Shown one piece after another: positions 1-6,221 of a stretch of DNA of 6,295 nucleotides. The notes under the pieces are model-generated. The model was not told where the DNA came from. It made no database searches and worked only from the letters and a program-made list of their open reading frames with translations. A program made the position numbers and the translations under genes. Every line of letters starts with the position of its first letter. Positions within the stretch are counted from its first letter, which is position 1. The stretch covers positions 1-6,295 of the forward strand of contig CAMAMZ010000122.1 of NCBI GenBank assembly GCA_945837185.1. The letters run 5' to 3'. The stretch comes from an uncultured Bacteroidales bacterium (GTDB lineage Bacteria > Bacteroidota > Bacteroidia > Bacteroidales > Bacteroidaceae).

Positions 1-134
1 ATGATAAAGTAAAAAACATTGAGGAGATAAAAGTGATCGGACACATTACCTCGCCCGAGCAAGGAGCGTGTTTGGTTACTCGCGACGGACAGGAATTTAA
101 ACTCAAAGCACAAGGTTGGAACTCTTTTGAATAA
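1..134 (+). CDS. thiL: 3' end of probable thiamine-phosphate kinase (ThiL), partial
   Basis: The open frame entered at base 3 runs 43 codons to a TAA at 132-134; the 5' part lies outside the window. The visible tail contains VIGHITSPEQG, then LVTRDGQEF, then KLKAQGWNSFE. This resembles, as I remember the family, the C-terminal end of Bacteroidetes ThiL, an AIR-synthase-fold kinase that phosphorylates thiamine monophosphate to the active cofactor thiamine diphosphate in the cytoplasm. No ATP-binding or catalytic residues are in view, so the call rests on the tail alone. The stop codon is four bases before the rpiB ATG, so the two genes are probably co-transcribed. A different AIR-synthase-like protein is the main alternative. 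Confidence 0.65.
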   Translation, partial: DKVKNIEEIKVIGHITSPEQGACLVTRDGQEFKLKAQGWNSFE

Positions 135-138
135 TTAT

Positions 139-570
139 ATGAAAATAGGAATTGCATCAGACCATGCCGGTTTCGAACTGAAACAATACTTGACGACATG
201 GCTTAACAATAATCATTTTGAGGTGATGGATTTTGGTACTAACTCCACCTCAAGTTGCGACTATCCCGACTATGCGCATCCGCTTGCCGAAGCCGTTGAA
301 AAGGGAGTTTGCCGTTATGGTATTGCCATTTGCGGCAGTGGCAACGGCATAAACATGACCGTAAATAAGCACCAAGGCATTCGCTCTGCTTTATGTTGGG
401 ATACCGAGTTGGCTTCACTTGCTCGTCGGCACAACAATGCAAACATTTTGACATTGCCGGCACGTTTTATTTCCCAAGAAAAGGCACTTTCGTTAGTAAA
501 AACTTTTTTAACCACCGAATTTGAAGGCGGACGCCATCAATGTCGAATAGACAAAATACCTTGTAAATAA
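139..570 (+). CDS. rpiB: Ribose-5-phosphate isomerase B (RpiB/LacAB family)
   Basis: This 143-aa protein has the usual RpiB length. The family interconverts ribose 5-phosphate and ribulose 5-phosphate in the non-oxidative pentose phosphate pathway in the cytosol. The N-terminus GIASDHAGFELK carries the substrate-binding D8-H9 pair. The motif AICGSGNGINM (63-73) holds the expected catalytic cysteine C65 and the phosphate-binding glycine-rich loop. RRHNNANIL (96-104) holds H98, the equivalent of the ring-opening histidine. I chose the ATG at 139 because MKIGIASDHAG begins where the family does; an in-frame TTG at 127 would add four residues and overlap the thiL stop. No clear Shine-Dalgarno sequence is present, as is usual in Bacteroidetes. 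A bidirectional-type hairpin follows 58 bases after the stop. Some family members act on allose 6-phosphate or galactose 6-phosphate, so the exact substrate is inferred. Confidence 0.93.
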   Translation: MKIGIASDHAGFELKQYLTTWLNNNHFEVMDFGTNSTSSCDYPDYAHPLAEAVEKGVCRYGIAICGSGNGINMTVNKHQGIRSALCWDTELASLARRHNNANILTLPARFISQEKALSLVKTFLTTEFEGGRHQCRIDKIPCK

Positions 571-627
571 ACATTTCGACGGTTGAAGTTTTAGCAGAAT
601 AGGAGAAAACCCATCTATTTGTTGAAC

Positions 628-666
628 AAAAAAAAGGCTTACAAAAATTTGTAAACCTTTTTTTTT
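628..666. terminator. Bidirectional intrinsic terminator between rpiB and tRNA-Ser
   Basis: A near-perfect inverted repeat pairs 636-645 (GGCTTACAAA) with 648-657 (TTTGTAAACC), with one C/A mismatch. It is flanked by an A-run at 628-635 and a T-run at 658-666. Read rightward it would end rpiB transcription; read leftward it would end the tRNA-Ser transcript, because the A-run becomes a U-run. The flanking runs also pair with each other and lengthen the stem. The tight centre probably opens to a loop of four or more bases. Confidence 0.8.
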
Positions 667-667
667 G

Positions 668-752
668 CGGAGAGAGAGGGATTCGAACCCCCGGTACCTC
701 TCGGTACGGCGGTTTTCAAGACCGCTGTAATCGACCACTCTACCATCTCTCC
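668..752 (-). tRNA. tRNA-Ser (anticodon UGA)
   Basis: The minus strand folds as a class II tRNA of 85 nt. The acceptor stem GGAGAGA (5' end at 752) pairs with TCTCTCC, followed by discriminator G at 668, as expected for serine. The anticodon stem GCGGT/ACCGC encloses loop CTTGAAA, which gives anticodon TGA at 718-716. The long variable arm GTACC-GAGA-GGTAC is diagnostic of the serine/leucine/tyrosine class. The T arm has loop TTCGAAT with one G-U pair in its stem. The 3' CCA is not encoded, because the base after the discriminator is C and an A-run follows, so it must be added by CCA transferase. The gene is convergent with rpiB and shares the hairpin terminator. It decodes UCA and, by wobble, other UCN serine codons. 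Confidence 0.97.
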
Positions 753-757
753 TTTTC

Positions 758-775
758 GAAGGAATGATTTCCTTC
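758..775 (-). other. Hairpin in the tRNA-Ser precursor leader
   Basis: GAAGGAA (758-764) and TTCCTTC (769-775) form a perfect 7-bp inverted repeat with a 4-base loop. It sits six bases upstream of the mature tRNA 5' end and downstream of the predicted promoter, so it would make up most of the leader removed by RNase P. Its role is unknown. It may simply keep the leader from pairing with the tRNA body. Confidence 0.5.
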
Positions 776-792
776 ATGCGGTAAAGCGAGTG

Positions 793-824
793 CAAAGGTA
801 AGGGTTTTGGTTGATTTCACCAAA
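793..824 (-). promoter_or_regulatory. Bacteroidetes-type promoter for tRNA-Ser
   Basis: On the minus strand a TTTG (-33 element, plus-strand CAAA at 821-824) is followed by exactly 20 bases and then TACCTTTG (-7 element, plus-strand 793-800). This matches the Bacteroidetes primary sigma factor consensus TTTG-N19/20-TAnnTTTG at every specified base. Transcription would start near 786-789, giving a leader of about 35 bases before the tRNA. Confidence 0.8.
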
Positions 825-938
825 TTTTTGGGGCATTATTTTATGAAATTTCTTCATTCTACCCCCAAATCCTTGAAAATATCCTGTCTGTGCCCTTAGT
901 TTTTTACCACGACAGACTTATAAATCGGGCTTTTTATG

Positions 939-946
939 TAATTTTG
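939..946 (+). promoter_or_regulatory. -7 promoter element of mutS2, almost touching the start codon
   Basis: TAATTTTG at 939-946 fits the Bacteroidetes -7 consensus TAnnTTTG. The mutS2 ATG is at 951, only four bases further on. No good TTTG or TTG is visible about 20 bases upstream (915-920 reads GACTTA), so the -33 element is weak or absent. Transcription from here would begin at or within a few bases of the A of the ATG. Confidence 0.6.
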
Positions 947-950
947 CACC

Positions 951-3518
951 ATGATTTATCCGGCAAATTTTGAAAGCAAGATAGGTTTTCATGAGATTAG
1001 GGAAAAGCTCAAGACCTATTGTTTGTCACCGCTTGGCAAAGGGCAGGTGGATGCTATGGCATTCAGCGCTGATTACGACATGCTCCATACTGCATTGGAG
1101 CAGATAAAGGAAATGAAAGCCATTCGTGAGAGTCAGAAGGAACTGCCTCTCGGCACTTTCTTCGATGTAAGGGAGAGTATGAAAAGGTTGCGCATGAGTG
1201 GCACCTTTTTGGAAGAAGGCGAATTGTTCGATGTGATGCGCACGCTCCACACCATCAACTGTTTGGTGAACTACCTGAAATATCCCAATGGGTATGATGA
1301 TACGGAAACGCCACTTCTTTATCCCACGTTGGCAGCATTAGCAGAAGGGGTCATTCCCATGCCACAGATTGTGAAACGCATAGAAGGCATTCTCGACAAG
1401 GCAGGGAAAATGAAGGATACTGCATCGCCCGAGTTGGCAACCATACGTCATGAACTGTCACGCGTGCAGAATTCCATCTCGCGCATTCTCAACAATATCC
1501 TGCGCTCGGCACAGAGCGAAGGATTGGTAGATAAGGATGTTACGCCTGCCATGCGCGATGGTAGGTTGGTTCTGCCTGTGGCTCCCGGTCTTAAGCGTAG
1601 GATTGGCGGAATTGTTCATGATGAATCGGCCAGTGGGCGCACGGTATATATTGAACCTGCTGAGGTAGTGGAAGCCAACAACCGTGTGCGTGAGTTGGAA
1701 AGCGAGGAGCGCCATGAGATTGTGCGTATCCTCAAGGCAGTTGCCACCGACATCCGTCCGCATACGGAGGAGATACTCTTTTCCCTTACTTTCCTCGCAG
1801 CCATCGATTTCATTCAAGCCAAAACATCGCTATCGATACAAATGGGATGTTGCGAACCTGCATTAAACGCCTGTCCTACGCTCGACTGGACTCGTGCCCG
1901 CCACCCCTTGTTGGAAAGTAGGTTGCGCCAGTTGGCCAAGGAGAACACCTTGGTGCCTCTCGACATCACCCTCAGCAAAGAGCGGCATATACTGATCATT
2001 TCGGGACCTAATGCCGGAGGCAAGTCGGTATGTTTGAAAACCGTTGGACTTCTGCAATATATGCTGCAATGCGGATTGGGAATACCTGTCGACGAACGTT
2101 CTCAAACAGGCATCTTCCGCGACATCATGATGGACATGGGCGATGAGCAGAGTTTGGAGAACGACCTCTCTACCTATTCGTCGCATCTGCTCAACATGAA
2201 GAACATGATGAAGCAGGCAGATGCACACACCCTCATTCTCATCGATGAGTTTGGCACGGGCACCGAACCAGGCATAGGAGGGGCCATTGCTGAGAGTGTG
2301 CTCAATCAGTTCCGCAAACGGCATGCTTGGGGTGTGATAACCACTCACTACCAGAACCTGAAACAGTTTGCCGACCGCCACGAAGGCATTGCAAATGGTG
2401 CTATGCTCTACGACCGCCACGAAATGCGCCCCCTCTTCCAACTGTCTATCGGTCGCCCGGGCAGTTCCTTTGCCATTGAAATAGCGCGCAAGATAGGATT
2501 GCCCGAAGAGGTGATACAGGAAGCGAGTGCTATTGTTGGTTCCGACTATATTCAGAGCGATAAATACCTGCAAGATATTGTGCGCGACAAACGCTATTGG
2601 GAAAACAAGCGTGCAAGCATCCACCAGCGGGAAAAGGAACTGGAAAAACAAATCACTTCGTACGAGAGCGACCTTGACCGTATTCGGGAGCAACGGAGGG
2701 AGATTCTGGCCAAGGCGAAGAAGGAGGCGGAAGAACTCCTGCGTGAGAGTAACCGCAAGATAGAGAATGCCATCAGGGAGATTAAAGAGGCGCAAGCCGA
2801 GAAAGAGGAAACCAAGCGCGTGAGGGAAGAACTGGCACAGTTTAAACAGGAAGTGCAGGGCATTGACACCCTTGCCGATGATGATGCCATAGCACGCAAG
2901 ATTGCCCAAATACAACAACGCAAGGAGCGTAAGCAGCAACGCAAGGAGCAGAAGAAGGCCGAACAGGCACGCAAGGAACAAACAGCTGCACGGGAAGCTG
3001 CAGCTGTGCGTGAGGCAGAAAAGCCTTTGCAGAAGGGCGATGCCGTGCGTATTAAAGGTACAACCTCACCCGGAACCATCGAACGGGTAGATGGCAATAT
3101 GGCTTCTGTGCTTTTTGGTGGCATACGCACTCGTTTGCGCATCGAACGTCTGGAGCGTGTGGCAGCCTCCGCTCCTGCTGTCGTGCAACGTTCCAAAACA
3201 GAGGAGCGCAAAGAGAGTTTGCGTGTGGCAAACATTTCGCATGCCACCCAAAACACCATCGACGAGCATCGGAAGAATTTCCACCAAGATTTGGATGTGA
3301 GGGGCATGAGGGGCGATGAGGCCCTTGCTGCCGTGCAGTATTTCATCGATGATGCCATTCTGATGGGCATGCAACGTGTGCGCATCCTCCATGGCAAAGG
3401 AAATGGTATTCTGCGCCAACTCATCAGGCAGTATCTTTCCACCGAACCCAATATCACACGGGTAGCCGACGAGCATGTGCAGTTTGGTGGGGCAGGCATC
3501 ACCGTAGTGGATTTTTAG
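951..3518 (+). CDS. mutS2: Endonuclease MutS2 (MutS-family ATPase with Smr domain)
   Basis: This intact 855-aa protein is of normal to slightly long MutS2 length and lacks the mismatch-recognition domain of MutS1. Residues 1 to about 320 form the helical lever/clamp region. The ATPase follows, with Walker A GPNAGGKS at 352-359, signature STYSSH at 407-412, Walker B LILIDE at 428-433 and switch histidine H466 in TTHY. A highly charged Lys/Glu/Arg/Gln coiled coil spans roughly 540-690, then a KOW-like segment from 693 to about 737. The C-terminal Smr domain, about 778-855, has LDVRG at 781-785 and HGKGNG at 814-819, associated with nuclease and RNA/DNA binding. In Helicobacter the family suppresses recombination; in Bacillus it acts on collided ribosomes. 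Which role dominates here cannot be read from sequence. The ATG at 951 gives MIYPANFESKIGF, the N-terminus expected for the group. Confidence 0.95.
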   Translation: MIYPANFESKIGFHEIREKLKTYCLSPLGKGQVDAMAFSADYDMLHTALEQIKEMKAIRESQKELPLGTFFDVRESMKRLRMSGTFLEEGELFDVMRTLHTINCLVNYLKYPNGYDDTETPLLYPTLAALAEGVIPMPQIVKRIEGILDKAGKMKDTASPELATIRHELSRVQNSISRILNNILRSAQSEGLVDKDVTPAMRDGRLVLPVAPGLKRRIGGIVHDESASGRTVYIEPAEVVEANNRVRELESEERHEIVRILKAVATDIRPHTEEILFSLTFLAAIDFIQAKTSLSIQMGCCEPALNACPTLDWTRARHPLLESRLRQLAKENTLVPLDITLSKERHILIISGPNAGGKSVCLKTVGLLQYMLQCGLGIPVDERSQTGIFRDIMMDMGDEQSLENDLSTYSSHLLNMKNMMKQADAHTLILIDEFGTGTEPGIGGAIAESVLNQFRKRHAWGVITTHYQNLKQFADRHEGIANGAMLYDRHEMRPLFQLSIGRPGSSFAIEIARKIGLPEEVIQEASAIVGSDYIQSDKYLQDIVRDKRYWENKRASIHQREKELEKQITSYESDLDRIREQRREILAKAKKEAEELLRESNRKIENAIREIKEAQAEKEETKRVREELAQFKQEVQGIDTLADDDAIARKIAQIQQRKERKQQRKEQKKAEQARKEQTAAREAAAVREAEKPLQKGDAVRIKGTTSPGTIERVDGNMASVLFGGIRTRLRIERLERVAASAPAVVQRSKTEERKESLRVANISHATQNTIDEHRKNFHQDLDVRGMRGDEALAAVQYFIDDAILMGMQRVRILHGKGNGILRQLIRQYLSTEPNITRVADEHVQFGGAGITVVDF
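2916..2949 (+). repeat. Short direct repeats coding the Arg/Lys/Gln linker of MutS2
   Basis: CAACGCAAGGAGC occurs at 2916-2928 and again at 2937-2949, exactly 21 bases (seven codons) apart. A degraded copy (CACGCAAGGAAC) begins near 2968. The repeats encode successive QRKE-type units in the charged coiled coil before the KOW-like segment. In-frame spacing suggests local duplication of a helical unit, although codon bias in a Lys/Arg/Gln/Glu-rich segment could produce the same pattern. Confidence 0.5.
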
Positions 3519-3546
3519 GTTAGGGATGAATTTGCGGGGCGAATGC

Positions 3547-3577
3547 TTGGTGATATTAGGAAAATAATGTAAATTCG
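3547..3577 (+). promoter_or_regulatory. Probable promoter of the aldose 1-epimerase-like gene
   Basis: TTG at 3547-3549, a 20-base spacer and TAAATTCG at 3570-3577 match the Bacteroidetes promoter layout, with one deviation from TAnnTTTG (C for the third T). Transcription would start near 3582-3584, giving a leader of about 20 bases before the ATG at 3604. No obvious hairpin terminator separates this gene from mutS2, so read-through from mutS2 is also possible. Confidence 0.5.
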
Positions 3578-3603
3578 CATCATACAGCCAAACAACAGGA
3601 ACT

Positions 3604-4476
3604 ATGGAACAACTAACCAACAACAAGCTTTCGGTAACCGTATCCAGTAGAGGTGCCGAGCTGCAAAGCATCAAAGACAAGCAAGGACATGAATATTTGT
3701 GGCAAGCCAATCCTGCCTATTGGGGCAAGCGTTCGCCATTGCTCTTTCCCATTGTGTGCGGATTATGGCGCGACAGCTACCGCATAGGTGAACAAACGTA
3801 TGAGATGAAACGCCATGGCTTTGCCAGCAAGAGCGAGTTCACGTTGCTATCCCACACGGAGAACAGCGTCACCTACTCGCTGCAATTCTCTGACGATACG
3901 CTCAAGGTGTATCCTTATAAATTCTGTGTCAACGTTAACTACGTATTGGAAGGCAACACCATTCAGGTGCTATGGCATGTGCAGAACCTCGACACGCAAG
4001 ATATCTATTTCCAGATAGGCGGGCATCCGGCTTTCAATATCCCCGATATGCAGGAGGGCGACCCGCTGCATGGCTTCCTACGCTTCGACAATCCGTGTCC
4101 GAAACGCCTCTATGGCAATACAGAGGGATGTATCACCCCCGGCCATCATGCCATCAATATCAAAGACAATGTTTGGGAATTTACGGGCAAGGACTTTGAC
4201 GATGACGCTCTCATTTTTGATGAGAAGCAGATAAGTGCTGTCGACCTGCTTGACAATGCGCAGGAACCCGTTGTGAGTATCTTGTTCAATGCTCCTGCCG
4301 TAGGCATCTGGAGCCCCACAGGCAAGAACGCACCCTTCATCTGTCTTGAGCCGTGGTATGGCATACACGACTGGCACCAGTTTGCCGGTGAGTTTAAAGA
4401 TAAGTATTTGATGAACAAACTCTTGCCCGGTGCAAGCTTTGTGAGTCGATACGATATTGTCATCCACAAAGCCTGA
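3604..4476 (+). CDS. Aldose 1-epimerase family protein (GalM/LacX-like)
   Basis: This 290-aa protein belongs to the galactose mutarotase-like beta-sandwich superfamily, which catalyses conversion between alpha and beta anomers of sugars. Family features seen are the N-terminal SRGAELQSIKDKQGHEYLWQ, the LLFPIVCGLWRD segment, H71 in KRHGFA, H141 in IGGHPAFN, and E249 in CLEPWYGIHD. These three residues occupy the positions of the two histidines and the catalytic glutamate of GalM. The length and the LEPWYG motif point to the shorter LacX-like branch rather than classical GalM of about 340 aa, so the true sugar (free or phosphorylated) is uncertain. There is no signal peptide, so it is cytoplasmic. 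The ATG at 3604 precedes the first conserved strand; AGGA at 3597-3600 is too close to be a convincing ribosome-binding site. It lies 85 bases after mutS2 and is convergent with rsgA. Confidence 0.88.
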   Translation: MEQLTNNKLSVTVSSRGAELQSIKDKQGHEYLWQANPAYWGKRSPLLFPIVCGLWRDSYRIGEQTYEMKRHGFASKSEFTLLSHTENSVTYSLQFSDDTLKVYPYKFCVNVNYVLEGNTIQVLWHVQNLDTQDIYFQIGGHPAFNIPDMQEGDPLHGFLRFDNPCPKRLYGNTEGCITPGHHAINIKDNVWEFTGKDFDDDALIFDEKQISAVDLLDNAQEPVVSILFNAPAVGIWSPTGKNAPFICLEPWYGIHDWHQFAGEFKDKYLMNKLLPGASFVSRYDIVIHKA

Positions 4477-4504
4477 AGGCTGTAGGATGGAAAAGAAGCA
4501 GCAA

Positions 4505-4544
4505 ACAAATATAGGGCAACCTTAATAGGCTGCCCTATATTTGT
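4505..4544. terminator. Strong hairpin between convergent epimerase and rsgA genes, overlapping the rsgA 3' end
   Basis: ACAAATATAGGGCA (4505-4518) is perfectly complementary to TGCCCTATATTTGT (4531-4544), a 14-bp stem. CC at 4520-4521 and GG at 4528-4529 can extend it past a mismatch. It starts 28 bases after the epimerase stop. One arm is the last sense codons of rsgA (DKYRAAY region) and the rsgA stop lies in the loop. No long T-run follows on either strand (TTGTCTTC rightward; TGTTTGCTGCTTCTTTTCC leftward), so it may work as a bidirectional terminator or mainly as an mRNA 3'-end stabiliser. Confidence 0.65.
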
Positions 4545-5454
4545 CTTCGTCCTTGTCTTCCAACATGGAAAGATAGGAAGCGTAACGTGATGGTGCTATG
4601 TCATAGTTTTCAACGGCCTCACGCACGGCACATCCCGGTTCGTGGGTATGTGTGCAGTTGGAAAAGCGGCAATCGGCCGAGAAGCGGAAAATATCCTTAA
4701 AATAGCTCCCTATCTCTTCCGGTTTCATGTCGAACGACCCAAAGCCCTTTATACCAGGCGTGTCTATCACATAACCCCCTTCCGGCAACGCAAGCATCTC
4801 GCTGAACGTTGTAGTGTGCATGCCTGTTTCGTGTGCATCGGAAATATCTCCTGTGCGCAGGTTAGCGCTTGGAATCAAAGCATTGATAATCGTAGATTTC
4901 CCCACACCACTATTGCCGCTCAGCACCGTTATCTTGTCTTGCAAAAGAGGGCGCAAGGCCTCCATGCCCATGCCTTTTTGTGCCGACACCTGCAGGCATT
5001 CATACCCCACGTGTTCATAGAGTTTCACCAAGCCCTCCTGTATGTCGCGCTCTTCGGGTGTAAGAAAATCTGTTTTGTTGAAAACCAGCACTACCGGCAC
5101 ATTATAAGCCTCTGCCGAAGCCAGGAAACGGTCGATGAAGATAGTGGAAGTTTCCGGATACTTCAAAGTTACCACAAGTAGTGCCAAATCCACATTGGCC
5201 GCTATGATATGGCATTGTTTCGACAAGTTGATAGACTTGCGCACGATGTAGTTCCTACGGTCGTCAATGGCCTTAATGAAAGCCGTACCCTCAGCGTTGC
5301 CCACTATCTCCACCCTGTCGCCCACAGCAACAGGATTCGTGCTGCGTATGCCTTTCAAGCGGAAGTTGCCCTTCACCTTGCATTCCACGGTTTCCCCCTC
5401 GTTGGTGAGCACCGTATACCAGCTACCTGTGTTCTTGATTACCAGTCCCTTCAC
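4522..5454 (-). CDS. rsgA: Ribosome small subunit-dependent GTPase A (RsgA/YjeQ)
   Basis: This 310-aa circularly permuted GTPase helps late maturation of the 30S subunit and releases other assembly factors on GTP hydrolysis. An N-terminal OB-fold (about 1-65, with GNFRLKGIRSTNPVAVGDRV) precedes the permuted G motifs: G4 NKTD at 126-129, G1 GNSGVGKST at 180-188, the switch I-type GMHTTT at 211-216, and G3 DTPG at 231-234. The C-terminal zinc site is C262-x4-C267-x-H269-x5-C275, all four ligands present. The start is GTG at 5454-5452, because MKGLVIKNTGSWY is the family N-terminus and no ATG is available before the frr stop, which lies in the same frame. It follows frr with zero intergenic bases, so translation is probably coupled. 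Its 3' end is embedded in the intergenic hairpin. Confidence 0.95.
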   Translation of the reverse strand: MKGLVIKNTGSWYTVLTNEGETVECKVKGNFRLKGIRSTNPVAVGDRVEIVGNAEGTAFIKAIDDRRNYIVRKSINLSKQCHIIAANVDLALLVVTLKYPETSTIFIDRFLASAEAYNVPVVLVFNKTDFLTPEERDIQEGLVKLYEHVGYECLQVSAQKGMGMEALRPLLQDKITVLSGNSGVGKSTIINALIPSANLRTGDISDAHETGMHTTTFSEMLALPEGGYVIDTPGIKGFGSFDMKPEEIGSYFKDIFRFSADCRFSNCTHTHEPGCAVREAVENYDIAPSRYASYLSMLEDKDEDKYRAAY

Positions 5455-6015
5455 CTATACGGTCATGATTTCCTTCTGCTTCTCTTCGAGCAGCGCGTCA
5501 ATCTTCTTGATATACTTGTCGTGAATCTTCTGCAAGTCGGCCTCAGCATCCTTTTCCAAATCTTCCGACAAACCGTCTTTAATGGCTTTCTTGAGTTTAT
5601 CTTTCACATCGCCACGGGCGTTGCGCACCTCAATCTTGGTTTTCTCGCCAATCTTGTTGCATTGCTTCACCAGTTCCTGTCTACGCTCACCAGTAGGTTG
5701 AGGCAGGTTCAGACGAATAATTTCACCATTGTTTTCTGGTGTAATGCCCACATCGCTGTCCATGATACCCTTCTCAATCTCACGAATAGCCTTCTTGTCC
5801 CATGGGCGTATGGTAATGGTGCGTGCATCGGGCACCGAAACAGTAGCCACCTGGTTGAGCGGCACCATCGAGCCATACGAGTTTACGCGCACCCCATCAA
5901 GGATAGCCACATTTGCTCTGCCGGCACGCACACGTGCCAGTTGCTCCTCCAAATACATGGCAGCCATTTCCATTCGCTCTTCGGCTTCGCCCAAAACTTG
6001 TTTTACGTCTATCAT
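5455..6015 (-). CDS. frr: Ribosome recycling factor (RRF)
   Basis: This 186-aa protein has the typical length of RRF, which with EF-G splits the post-termination ribosome into subunits in the cytoplasm. Domain I (three-helix bundle) comprises about residues 1-30 and 105-186; domain II (beta-rich) lies between, containing RAGRANVAILDGVRV (30-44) and the PWDKKAIREIEKGI segment. R131 in IEVRNARGD corresponds to the essential arginine 132 of E. coli RRF. The ATG at 6015 gives MIDVKQVL; an in-frame ATG at 6054 would add 13 residues (MSTYNKITRKNIL) unlike the family and would begin within the predicted promoter, so it is rejected. The upstream stretch is A-rich without a Shine-Dalgarno sequence. 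The TAG stop directly abuts the rsgA GTG. Confidence 0.96.
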   Translation of the reverse strand: MIDVKQVLGEAEERMEMAAMYLEEQLARVRAGRANVAILDGVRVNSYGSMVPLNQVATVSVPDARTITIRPWDKKAIREIEKGIMDSDVGITPENNGEIIRLNLPQPTGERRQELVKQCNKIGEKTKIEVRNARGDVKDKLKKAIKDGLSEDLEKDAEADLQKIHDKYIKKIDALLEEKQKEIMTV

Positions 6016-6051
6016 AAGTATATTTTTTCTTGTTATTTTGTTATATGTCGA

Positions 6052-6082
6052 CAAATTTAGAAATTTCCTTGGAATTACGCAA
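6052..6082 (-). promoter_or_regulatory. Bacteroidetes-type promoter of frr-rsgA
   Basis: On the minus strand TTG (plus 6080-6082) is followed by 20 bases and TAAATTTG (plus 6052-6059), an exact -7 match. Transcription would start near 6045-6048, giving an A/T-rich leader of about 30 bases before the frr ATG at 6015. No second promoter is evident at the frr/rsgA junction. Confidence 0.75.
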
Positions 6083-6187
6083 TATTTGTTGCCAATTAAT
6101 TTGCAAGCAACAGTTCACAGTGTGCCTTCCGCCTGTGTGGATGTCCTTTCAAATGTTAAAGTCATTGAAAAAACGAGGTTGTTTGTA

Positions 6188-6216
6188 TTGTATTGTATGG
6201 AAAAAGCGTATCTTTG
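6188..6216 (+). promoter_or_regulatory. Promoter of the SRP RNA gene
   Basis: TATCTTTG at 6209-6216 fits TAnnTTTG exactly. The -33 element is less certain: TTG at 6188-6190 gives an 18-base spacer, and TTTG at 6182-6185 gives 23. Transcription would start near 6221-6224. The promoter is divergent from that of frr. The roughly 105 bases between them (6083-6187) contain no gene that I can support. Confidence 0.65.
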
Positions 6217-6221
6217 CACCC

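Noticed and set aside
127..138. Earlier TTG start for rpiB adding MNNY
   Set aside because: It would overlap the upstream stop, and the family N-terminus begins at MKIGIASDHAG from the ATG at 139.
882..915. Inverted repeat CTGTC/GACAG upstream of mutS2 as an operator
   Set aside because: It has only five base pairs with a 24-base gap, which is expected by chance.
1863..2981. Long open frame of 372 codons on the minus strand inside mutS2
   Set aside because: It is wholly antisense to a well-conserved gene. Its leucine/phenylalanine-rich translation is the complement of Lys/Glu codons in the coiled coil, and it has no recognisable domain or promoter.
2594..3502. Second minus-strand open frame of 302 codons over the mutS2 3' half
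   Set aside because: Its Arg/Ser/Cys-rich, low-complexity translation is the shadow of the charged coiled coil and Smr region. No family resemblance was seen.
6016..6054. Upstream ATG extending frr by 13 residues
   Set aside because: The extra residues do not fit RRF, and the codon falls within the predicted -7 promoter element, upstream of the expected transcription start.
5209..6060. Plus-strand open frame of 283 codons opposite frr and rsgA
   Set aside because: It is antisense to two well-identified genes and crosses their junction. The His/Leu/Phe-rich translation has no recognisable motif.
6083..6187. Possible small gene or regulatory RNA in the frr-ffs divergent spacer
   Set aside because: Only weak 5-bp inverted repeats (such as GTTGC/GCAAC and CACAG/CTGTG) were found, with no convincing open frame, promoter or terminator.
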